Assembly (NCBI RefSeq): GCF_019263585.2
Contig: NZ_JADQDF010000001.1
Coordinates: 2,046,001-2,110,000, forward strand
DNA length: 64,000 bases
Direction: 5' to 3'
Origin: Pseudonocardia oceani
Lineage (GTDB): Bacteria; Actinomycetota; Actinomycetes; Mycobacteriales; Pseudonocardiaceae
Of the stretch, positions 57,429 to 64,000 are shown one piece after another; position 1 is the first letter of the stretch, and each line of letters begins with the position of its first letter. The position numbers were made by a program, and so were the translations under genes. A model generated the notes under the pieces. The model was not told where the DNA came from. It did not search any database and was given only the letters and a program-made list of their open reading frames with translations.

Positions 57429-59327
57429 ATGACTGCCACCCCCGACACCGCTGTCGACCGCACCGAGGTCGTGGAGAAGGACCGGGTGGTCATCCGTTTC
57501 GCGGGTGACTCCGGCGACGGCATGCAGCTCACCGGCGACCGCTTCACCTCCGAGACCGCCGCGTTCGGCAACGACCTCTCGACGCTGCCGAACTTCCCCG
57601 CCGAGATCCGCGCACCTGCCGGCACCCTGCCGGGCGTGTCGTCGTTCCAGCTGCACTTCGCGAACTACGACATCCTCACCCCCGGCGACCGCCCCGACGT
57701 GCTGGTGGCGATGAACCCGGCCGCGCTCAAGGCCAACGTCGCCGACCTGCCCCCGGGCGGGGTGCTGATCGTCAACACCGACGAGTTCACGAAGCGGAAC
57801 CTGACGAAGGTCGGCTACGCGGCGAACCCGCTCGAGGACGACTCGCTGGAGCAGTACGCGGTGCACGAGGTCGCGATGGCCACGCTGACGATGGGCGCGC
57901 TGGCCGAGACCGGGCTGAGCAAGAAGGACGCCGAGCGGGCGAAGAACATGTTCGCGCTCGGGCTGCTGTCGTGGATGTACCACCGCCCCCACGAGGGCAC
58001 CGAGCGGTTCCTGCGGGAGAAGTTCGCGCGGCGCCCCGACCTGGCCGAGGCCAACATCCTGGCGTTCAAGGCCGGGCACGCCTACGGCGAGACCACCGAG
58101 GCGTTCGCGGTGACCTACCAGGTCAAGCCGGCGCCGCTGCCGACCGGCACCTACCGCCAGATCACCGGCAACACCGCGCTGTCCTACGGCCTGGTCGCCG
58201 CGGGGCGCACCACCGGGCTGCCGGTGTTCCTGGGCTCCTACCCGATCACGCCGGCCAGCGACATCCTCCACGAGCTGTCCAAGCACAAGTCGTTCAACGT
58301 GACGACGTTCCAGGCCGAGGACGAGATCTCCGGCGTCGGGGCGGCGCTGGGCGCGAGCTTCGGCGGCGCGCTGGGCGTCACCACGACCTCCGGGCCGGGT
58401 CTGTCGCTGAAGTCGGAGACCGTCGGTCTCGCGGTGGCCCTGGAGCTGCCGATGATCGTCGTCGACGTCCAGCGCGGCGGCCCGTCCACCGGGCTGCCGA
58501 CCAAGACCGAGCAGGCCGACCTGCTGCACGCGATGTTCGGGCGCAACGGCGAGTCGCCGGTGCCGATCGTGGCCCCGCAGAGCCCGGGCGACTGCTTCGA
58601 CGCCGCGCTGGAGGCGGCCCGGATCGCGGTCACCTACCGCACCCCGGTGCTGCTGCTGTCCGACGGCTCGCTGGCCAACGGGTCCGAGCCGTGGAAGGTG
58701 CCCGACATCGACACCCTCACCCCGGTCGACCCCGGCTTCGCCACCGAGCCCAACGCCCCCGACGGGACCGGCGAGTTCTGGCCCTACCTGCGCGACGACG
58801 ACACCCTGGCCCGCCCGTGGGCGATCCCGGGCACCAAGGGCCTGGAGCACCGCATCGGCGGCCTGGAGAAGGCCGACGGGCGCGGGTCGATCTCCTACGA
58901 CCCGGCCAACCACGACCGCATGGTGCGGCTGCGCGCGGCGAAGGTCGACGGCATCACCGTGCCCGACCTGCAGGTCGACGACCCCAACGGCGACGCCGAG
59001 CTGCTCGTCCTGGGCTGGGGCTCCACCTACGGCCCGATCGGGGCCGGGGCGCGCCGCGTCCGCGCGATGGGCCACAGCGTCGCGCAGGCCCACCTGCGCC
59101 ACCTCAACCCGCTGCCGGCCAACCTCGGCGAGGTCCTCGCGAGCTACCGCACCGTGCTGGTGCCCGAGATGAACCTCGGCCAGCTCGTGCTGCTGCTGCG
59201 CGCCCGCTACCTCGTCGACGCGAAGAGCTACACCAACGTCACCGGGCTGCCGTTCAAGGCCGAGGAACTGCAGGACCTGTTCCTGAGCTACCTCGCCACA
59301 AACAGCATCACAGGAGAGCTGGCATGA
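57429..59327 (+). CDS. korA: 2-oxoglutarate:ferredoxin oxidoreductase, alpha/gamma-fused subunit
   Basis: 632 aa. The N-terminal gamma domain (about 20-200) begins [20 protein letters not shown], and the alpha domain (about 225-600) has [60 protein letters not shown] and [20 protein letters not shown]. With KorB it converts 2-oxoglutarate and CoA to succinyl-CoA, reducing ferredoxin; in actinobacteria it provides an alternative or reversible TCA step. Stop overlaps korB start (ATGA). Confidence 0.96.
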   Translation: MTATPDTAVDRTEVVEKDRVVIRFAGDSGDGMQLTGDRFTSETAAFGNDLSTLPNFPAEIRAPAGTLPGVSSFQLHFANYDILTPGDRPDVLVAMNPAALKANVADLPPGGVLIVNTDEFTKRNLTKVGYAANPLEDDSLEQYAVHEVAMATLTMGALAETGLSKKDAERAKNMFALGLLSWMYHRPHEGTERFLREKFARRPDLAEANILAFKAGHAYGETTEAFAVTYQVKPAPLPTGTYRQITGNTALSYGLVAAGRTTGLPVFLGSYPITPASDILHELSKHKSFNVTTFQAEDEISGVGAALGASFGGALGVTTTSGPGLSLKSETVGLAVALELPMIVVDVQRGGPSTGLPTKTEQADLLHAMFGRNGESPVPIVAPQSPGDCFDAALEAARIAVTYRTPVLLLSDGSLANGSEPWKVPDIDTLTPVDPGFATEPNAPDGTGEFWPYLRDDDTLARPWAIPGTKGLEHRIGGLEKADGRGSISYDPANHDRMVRLRAAKVDGITVPDLQVDDPNGDAELLVLGWGSTYGPIGAGARRVRAMGHSVAQAHLRHLNPLPANLGEVLASYRTVLVPEMNLGQLVLLLRARYLVDAKSYTNVTGLPFKAEELQDLFLSYLATNSITGELA

Positions 59328-60409
59328 CCGCGCTCGATCTCGGACTGCCGTCGATCGGGGGCCTCGACGGGGTCCCCACCACGACCGACAAGCAGACCGC
59401 CAAGGACTTCACCTCCGACCAGGAGGTTCGCTGGTGCCCCGGCTGCGGCGACTACGCCGTGCTCGCCGCCGTGCGCCAGTTCCTCCCGACGCTGGGGATC
59501 AAGCGCGAGAACACCGTCTTCATCTCGGGGATCGGGTGCTCGTCGCGGTTCCCCTACTACCTCAACACCTACGGGATGCACTCGATCCACGGGCGCGCCC
59601 CGACCATCGCCACCGGCCTGGCCGTGTCCCGGCCCGACCTGTCGGTGTGGGTCGTCACCGGTGACGGCGACGCGCTCTCCATCGGCGGCAACCACCTGAT
59701 CCACGCGCTGCGCCGCAACGTCAACCTCAAGATCCTGCTGTTCAACAACCGGATCTACGGGCTGACCAAGGGCCAGTACTCGCCGACCTCCGAGGTCGGG
59801 AAGGTCACCAAGTCCACGCCCATGGGCTCGGTCGACCACCCCTTCAACCCGGTGTCGCTCGCACTCGGCGCCGAGGCCACCTTCGTCGGGCGGGCCATCG
59901 ACTCCGACCGCAAGGGCCTCACCGCCGTCCTGGGTGCGGCCGCCGCGCACCGCGGCACCGCACTCGTCGAGATCTTCCAGGACTGCCCGATCTTCAACGA
60001 CGGGTCGTTCGACGTCCTGCGCAAGGGCGACGACGTCGAGGAGCGCCTGATCCACCTCACCGACGGCGAGCCGATCCGCTTCGGCCCCGCAGGCGACGAC
60101 GGCCTGGGCACCTTCGCCGTGGTCCGCGAGGGCTTCGGGCTCGGCGTCGCGAAGGCCGCCGAGGTCGACGCCTCGGAGATCGTGGTGCACGACGCGCGCG
60201 ACCACAACCTCGCGTTCGCCCTGTCCCGGCTCTCGGACCAGGACCTCACCCACACCGTCACGGGCATCTTCCGCGACGTCGACCGCACCACCTACGACGA
60301 CGCCACCCGCGCCCAGGTCGACCAGGCTCGCGAGGCCGCCGCCGCCAAGGGCGGGCCCGACCTGCAGGCCCTGCTCCACGGCCGCGACACCTGGACCGTC
60401 GTCGGCTGA
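59324..60409 (+). CDS. korB: 2-oxoglutarate:ferredoxin oxidoreductase, beta subunit
   Basis: 361 aa. Cluster cysteines in [20 protein letters not shown] and [23 protein letters not shown]-binding [20 protein letters not shown] to [21 protein letters not shown] further conserved Cys is in [17 protein letters not shown]. Forms the catalytic core with KorA. A strong terminator follows. Confidence 0.96.
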   Translation: MTALDLGLPSIGGLDGVPTTTDKQTAKDFTSDQEVRWCPGCGDYAVLAAVRQFLPTLGIKRENTVFISGIGCSSRFPYYLNTYGMHSIHGRAPTIATGLAVSRPDLSVWVVTGDGDALSIGGNHLIHALRRNVNLKILLFNNRIYGLTKGQYSPTSEVGKVTKSTPMGSVDHPFNPVSLALGAEATFVGRAIDSDRKGLTAVLGAAAAHRGTALVEIFQDCPIFNDGSFDVLRKGDDVEERLIHLTDGEPIRFGPAGDDGLGTFAVVREGFGLGVAKAAEVDASEIVVHDARDHNLAFALSRLSDQDLTHTVTGIFRDVDRTTYDDATRAQVDQAREAAAAKGGPDLQALLHGRDTWTVVG

Positions 60410-60426
60410 CCGGACCACCCGCGCCG

Positions 60427-60457
60427 CCGCCCCTCCCCGCACCGCGGGGAGGGGCGG
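60427..60457. terminator. Hairpin terminator after korB
   Basis: CCGCCCCTCCCCGC (60427-60440) and GCGGGGAGGGGCGG (60444-60457), perfect 14-bp arms around ACC. It also serves the convergent membrane-protein gene. Confidence 0.8.
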
Positions 60458-60479
60458 TGTCGTTCCCGGGGGTCGAGGG

Positions 60480-60851
60480 TCAGCGGGCGTCGCGCCCCTC
60501 GTCGTCGGTGGGCCCGTGCTGCTGCGGGATGGGCGGGGCCAGCCCGGACGGCTCGACGCCGAGCAGGTCGAGCGCCGCGCGGGCGCGGTGCCCGGGCCGT
60601 TCCGGCGGGCCCGTCGGCGGCATGTCGAGCGCCGCGAGGGCGGGATCGACGGGCGGCGCGGGCGGGTCCTGCGGCGGCGCCGGCGGCTCGGCCGGGGCCG
60701 CCACCGGCAGCGCGGTCGGCACCGGCTCGGGCACCGGCACCGGCGGCCGGGCGCGGCGCAGCGGCCGCACGAACAGCAGCCACGTGACCGCCGCCCCGAG
60801 CAGGAACGCGACGGCGCACAGCACCCACACCTGGGCGACGAACCAGGCCAC
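60480..60851 (-). CDS. Single-span membrane protein with proline-rich tail
   Basis: 123 aa from GTG 60851: N-terminal membrane helix (FVAQVWVLCAVAFLLGAAVT), basic RPLRRARPP, then a Pro/Ala-rich region (EPPAPPQDPPAPPVDPALA) and an end LDLLGVEPSGLAPPIPQQHG. Nine bases after the OmpA-like gene, same strand; the two probably act together at the envelope. No family recognised, though this shape is common beside OmpA-like genes in actinobacteria. Confidence 0.6.
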   Translation of the reverse strand: MAWFVAQVWVLCAVAFLLGAAVTWLLFVRPLRRARPPVPVPEPVPTALPVAAPAEPPAPPQDPPAPPVDPALAALDMPPTGPPERPGHRARAALDLLGVEPSGLAPPIPQQHGPTDDEGRDAR

Positions 60852-60859
60852 GGCTCCCC

Positions 60860-61441
60860 CTACCTGATCTCGAACTCGACGCGCCGGCTGGCGGCGAGGG
60901 TGTCCAGGGGCGCGGTCGCGCCGAGGCCGACCGCCGTGATGCGGGCCGGGTCGACGCCCCCCGCGACGAGGGCCTGCGCGACGGCCGCCGCCCGCCGCTC
61001 CGACAGCCCCTGCGCGCCCTCCGGCGAGCCCGGGGTGTCGGCGACGTGCCCGGTGAGCCGCACCGCGGCGTCGGACGGGGCGAGCACGGCGGCGACGGCC
61101 CGCACCGTCTCCGCGGCCGCACCCGGCAGCTCCGCGCTGTTCGCCGGGAACGTCACCGGCGAGGCCGCGACGAGCGCCGCGACCCGGTCGGCGACCGGGG
61201 CCTCCTGCGCGGTGGGTACCTGGGCCGTCGGCACCTGTCCGGTCGGCGCCTGCTCCGCGCCCGTCACGGGACCCGCGGTGACGACGGTGGTCGGCAGCGA
61301 CGCGGCGGCGGACACGGACGGGGCGGCGGGCGGTACGGCCGCGTCCGGCTCGGCCCAGGCCGCCGCGACCCCGGCCAGCACCGTCGGCACGGCGAGGAAC
61401 GCCGCGCACCACTGCAGGCGCGCGGTGCGCAGGGAGGACAT
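60860..61441 (-). CDS. OmpA-family C-terminal domain lipo/secreted-type protein
   Basis: 193 aa with an N-terminal signal/anchor (LQWCAAFLAVPTVLAGVAAA), a Thr/Gln/Pro/Val-rich linker with the short repeat VPTAQ, and a C-terminal OmpA-like peptidoglycan-binding domain: VTFPANSAELPGAAAETVRA, VRLTGHVADTPGSPEGAQGL, SERRAAAVAQALVAGGVDPA. Binds the cell wall outside the membrane. Co-transcribed with the proline-rich membrane protein. Confidence 0.85.
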   Translation of the reverse strand: MSSLRTARLQWCAAFLAVPTVLAGVAAAWAEPDAAVPPAAPSVSAAASLPTTVVTAGPVTGAEQAPTGQVPTAQVPTAQEAPVADRVAALVAASPVTFPANSAELPGAAAETVRAVAAVLAPSDAAVRLTGHVADTPGSPEGAQGLSERRAAAVAQALVAGGVDPARITAVGLGATAPLDTLAASRRVEFEIR

Positions 61442-61612
61442 GGCGGCTCCAGGGAAGGGGGAGGACCCCCGGGTGATCAGAAGCTCCCCGACGACAGTCA
61501 CGGGACGATCACGACCCGGCGGCACTTCGGAGCCGGAACGCTCTCGGGATGCCCCCTCCCACCGCGTCCCGGCTCCGGAGTGCGGGAGGGGGCGGCGTGT
61601 TCTGATGGTCCC

Positions 61613-62530
61613 GTGAGTGTTCTCGAGCGGCCCGCTCTGTCCGGGCGGGGTGTGGGGGCGGCGGTCGCCGCGTACTCGATGTGGGGGCTGTTCCCGGCGT
61701 TCTGGCCGCTGCTGGCCCCCGCGGCGCCGGTCGAGGTGCTGGCGCACCGCATCGGATGGACGGCCGTGCTGATGGTCGGCGTGCTGACGGTCCTGCGCGG
61801 CTGGGGCGAGCTCGCGACGCTGCGGCTGCGGTCCTGGCTGACGGTGTTCGCGGGCGGGGTCTTCATCGCCGTCAACTGGGGCGTCTACATCGGGTCGGTG
61901 TTCGCGGGGCTCGTGATCGAGGCGGCGCTGGGCTACTTCATGAGCCCGCTGGTGAGCGTCCTGCTGGCCGTGGTGGTGCTGCGGGAGCGGCTGCGGCCCG
62001 CGCAGTGGACCGCCGTCGCCATCGCCCTGGTCGCGGTCCTCGTGATCGCCGTCGAGGGCGGGCGGCCGCCGTGGATCGCGCTCGTCCTGGCCACCTCGTT
62101 CGGCCTCTACGGGCTGATCAAGAGCACCGTGCCCCTGACGGCCGCCGCGGGCCTCACGGCCGAGAGCCTCGCTCTGGGTCCCGTCGCGCTGGGCGTGATC
62201 GCGTGGTTCGAGCTGACCGGCACCGGCACGATGGGCGGGTTCGGCGCCGGCCACCTGCTGCTGCTGGTCGCGGCCGGCCCGGTGACGGCCGTGCCCCTGC
62301 TCCTCTACGCCGTGGGCGCCCGGAGGGTGCCGCTGAGCACGATCGGCGTGCTGATGTACATCAACCCGACCCTGCAGTTCCTGTGGGGCGTGCTCGTGGT
62401 GCGCGAGGAGGTCTCGCCGCTGCGCTGGGCCGGGTTCGCGCTCGTGTGGGCCGCGCTGGTGGTGTTCACCGTCGACCTGGTGCGCACCTCGCGTTCCGAC
62501 CGCGCCGCCCGCCTGGCCCCGCTGGCGTAG
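61613..62530 (+). CDS. rarD: EamA-family transporter RarD
   Basis: 305 aa from GTG 61613, ten membrane helices. AAYSMWGLFPAFWPLLAPAA and VLAHRIGWTAVLMVGVLTVL at the start are RarD hallmarks, with ALGYFMSPLVSVLLAVVVLR and LSTIGVLMYINPTLQFLWGV later. Drug/metabolite transporter of unknown substrate. It is convergent with the polyprenyl synthase gene (4 bp between stops). Confidence 0.92.
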   Translation: MSVLERPALSGRGVGAAVAAYSMWGLFPAFWPLLAPAAPVEVLAHRIGWTAVLMVGVLTVLRGWGELATLRLRSWLTVFAGGVFIAVNWGVYIGSVFAGLVIEAALGYFMSPLVSVLLAVVVLRERLRPAQWTAVAIALVAVLVIAVEGGRPPWIALVLATSFGLYGLIKSTVPLTAAAGLTAESLALGPVALGVIAWFELTGTGTMGGFGAGHLLLLVAAGPVTAVPLLLYAVGARRVPLSTIGVLMYINPTLQFLWGVLVVREEVSPLRWAGFALVWAALVVFTVDLVRTSRSDRAARLAPLA

Positions 62531-62534
62531 CGGG

Positions 62535-63536
62535 TCAGGCGGTGCGGTCGACCATGTAGGCGGTGAGCGTGGCCAGCGCGTCGGCCGCGGAGCACCGCGG
62601 GAGCTGCTCGAGCTCGCGCTGCGCGTCCTTCGCCTGGGCGGCGAGCACCTCGCGGGCGCGGGCGATGCCGTCGCCGCGGCGCAGGAGCGTGAGCGCCTCG
62701 TCGACCTCGGCGTCCGCGGAGATCGGGTGGGCCAGCAGCGTCCGCAGCCGCTCCGCGTCGGCCCCGGAGCCCTGCATGGCGAACAGCATCGGCAGCGTGT
62801 GGACACCCTCTCGCAGGTCGGTGCCCGGCGTCTTGCCCGAGTCCTCCGACGCCGAGGCGATGTCGATGATGTCGTCGGAGATCTGGAACGCGGCGCCGAC
62901 GATCGCGCCGAACCGGTGCAGCGACTCGGTCTGCTCCGGCGCGCAGCCGGAGAACATGCCGCCGTAGCGGCCCGCGGTGGCGATGAGCGAGCCGGTCTTC
63001 TGCGCGATGACCCCGAGGTAGTGCTCCACCGGGTCCTCGTCGGGACGCGGCCCGCGCGTCTCGCGCATCTGGCCCGTGACCAGCTCGGCGAACGTCAGCG
63101 CGATGATCCGCACCGCGTCCGGTCCGAGGTCGGCCACCAGGCGCGAGGCGTGGGCGAACAGGAAGTCGCCGGTGAGGATGGCGACGGTGTTGTCCCAGCG
63201 GTGGTTCGCGCTCTCCGCGCCGCGGCGCATCGTCGCGGAGTCCATGACGTCGTCGTGGTAGAGCGTGGCCAGGTGGATGAGCTCGACGACCGCGGCCGCC
63301 GTGATCACGTCCGGCGACTCCGGCCGCGGCCCCATCTGCGCCCCGAGGAGCGTGAACAGGGGCCGGAAGCGCTTCCCGCCCGCCTCGATGAGGTGCAGGG
63401 ACGTCTCGGTGACGAACCGGTAGTCGCTGTGCACCTCGCGGCGCAGCAGCTCCTCCACGCGCTCGAGCCCGGCCGTCGTGGAGCCGGCCAGATCCGCGTC
63501 ACCCAGCTCGACGCCCGCAACCTCGTAGTTACTCAC
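62535..63536 (-). CDS. Polyprenyl diphosphate synthase (menaquinone side chain)
   Basis: 333 aa. First aspartate-rich motif LATLYHDDVMDSATMRRGAE, second FQISDDIIDIASASEDSGKT, with GGKRFRPLFTLLGAQ near the start and AQKTGSLIATAGRYGGMFSG between. A trans long-chain synthase. Its place right after nuoN, as in other actinobacteria, suggests it makes the menaquinone tail for the NDH-1 complex (inference). Start ATG 63536. Confidence 0.93.
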   Translation of the reverse strand: MSNYEVAGVELGDADLAGSTTAGLERVEELLRREVHSDYRFVTETSLHLIEAGGKRFRPLFTLLGAQMGPRPESPDVITAAAVVELIHLATLYHDDVMDSATMRRGAESANHRWDNTVAILTGDFLFAHASRLVADLGPDAVRIIALTFAELVTGQMRETRGPRPDEDPVEHYLGVIAQKTGSLIATAGRYGGMFSGCAPEQTESLHRFGAIVGAAFQISDDIIDIASASEDSGKTPGTDLREGVHTLPMLFAMQGSGADAERLRTLLAHPISADAEVDEALTLLRRGDGIARAREVLAAQAKDAQRELEQLPRCSAADALATLTAYMVDRTA

Positions 63537-63540
63537 GCCC

Positions 63541-64000
63541 CTAGCCTACGAACACTCCGCCGGCCGCCCACTCCAAGGCCAGCGTCGGCAGCACGCCCAG
63601 CAGCAGGGTGATGAGCACGCCGAGCGTGATCGCGGCCGTCGTGAACGCGCCCGGCACCGTGACGGACGGGCCGTCGGGGGCGGGCTCGCTGAAGAACATC
63701 AGCACGATGACGCGGAGGTAGAAGAACGCCGCGATCGCGCTGGCGATCAGGGCGATCACCACCAGCGGGCCCATCCCGTCGCCCAGCGCGGCGGAGAACA
63801 CCGCGAACTTGGCGGTGAAACCGCTGGTCAGCGGGATGCCGGCGAGCCCGAGCAGCAGGAACGCCATCGTGTACGCGACGACCGGCGACCGCTTCGCCAG
63901 CCCCGCCCACTGCGACAGGTGCGACGCCTCGCCGTCGGCGTCGCGCACCAGGCTGATCACGCCGAAGATCGCGAGAGTGTTGAAGCCGTAGGCGAGCAGG
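63541..64000 (-). CDS. nuoN: NADH-quinone oxidoreductase subunit N (C-terminal part)
   Basis: The 5' end lies beyond the window. Visible 152 residues: FNTLAIFGVISLVRDADGEA, GLAKRSPVVAYTMAFLLLGL, GIPLTSGFTAKFAVFSAALG, IASAIAAFFYLRVIVLMFFS and a last helix ending LEWAAGGVFVG. These are the C-terminal antiporter-like helices of NuoN, including the conserved GIP..GF.AK lysine segment. It closes the nuo operon and is followed 4 bp later by the polyprenyl synthase start. Confidence 0.92.
   Translation of the reverse strand, partial: LLAYGFNTLAIFGVISLVRDADGEASHLSQWAGLAKRSPVVAYTMAFLLLGLAGIPLTSGFTAKFAVFSAALGDGMGPLVVIALIASAIAAFFYLRVIVLMFFSEPAPDGPSVTVPGAFTTAAITLGVLITLLLGVLPTLALEWAAGGVFVG

Overview
The window is very GC-rich, dense, bidirectional actinobacterial chromosome with strong GC bias at third codon positions, frequent GTG starts and many ATGA/GTGA stop-start overlaps. 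Three things point to a Pseudonocardia-like member of the Pseudonocardiales (inference): the block tRNA-Thr, tRNA-Met, rpmG, hadA/hadB-like, tRNA-Trp, secE, nusG, rplK, rplA, arranged as in mycobacteria; a mycobacterial-type zinc-starvation ribosomal set beside an Mrf homologue; and a menaquinone-type polyprenyl synthase next to nuoN.

Layout. 0-9.2 kb: end of an Mce-type lipid importer (YrbE permease plus an Mkl-type ATPase with an apparent 1-nt frameshift in its P-loop), a tetR/P450 deletion scar, an R2lox/alcohol dehydrogenase operon, a divergent two-component pair, an SCP2 protein and a MocR regulator. 9.2-10.6 kb: a CoA-transferase whose start codon is preceded by three perfect 77-bp repeats, each a start-stop coupled 26-codon mini-ORF. 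10.6-17.1 kb: ribosomal, secretion and tRNA genes, a two-gene had locus, the zinc-independent paralogues of S14, L28 and L33, and divergent mrf with a candidate Zur site between. 17.2-33.8 kb: a LAL regulator, a P450/acyl-CoA ligase operon, TenA, a MarR/DUF4038/serine-hydrolase operon, an AGPS-like oxidase with a patatin, a PrmC-like methyltransferase, a GyrI-like protein overlapping a shrunken dienelactone hydrolase, and small redox enzymes.

33.94-48.15 kb is a complete actinomycete integrative and conjugative element (AICE) in a tRNA-Tyr(GTA) gene, bounded by a perfect 57-bp direct repeat. From attR inward it carries int, xis, a RepSA-like HUH initiator, an FtsK/TraSA-like translocase, an HTH protein, a WhiB-like protein, two conserved AICE proteins and a GntR/KorSA-like repressor, with an 18-bp sequence shared by the repressor promoter and the transfer-operon promoter. 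Its left third is less GC-rich cargo: a DUF1152 protein, a tight three-gene operon of unknown function, small secreted or orphan ORFs, and an IS256-family element that split a membrane-protein gene; removing the IS and one 8-bp target repeat restores that gene exactly.

48.2-64 kb: core and metabolic genes (YajQ, alpha/beta hydrolase with AraC regulator, HtpX, PhyH, a D-threonine-aldolase-like/sugar-lactone oxidase/thioesterase operon, enoyl-CoA hydratase, KorAB 2-oxoglutarate:ferredoxin oxidoreductase, an OmpA-like envelope protein, RarD, polyprenyl synthase, nuoN). Small deletions have damaged several genes (tetR/P450 at 1.9 kb, dienelactone hydrolase at 31.6 kb, P450 at 49 kb). The best candidates for undescribed biology are the 77-bp leader-ORF array and the cargo operon of the AICE.
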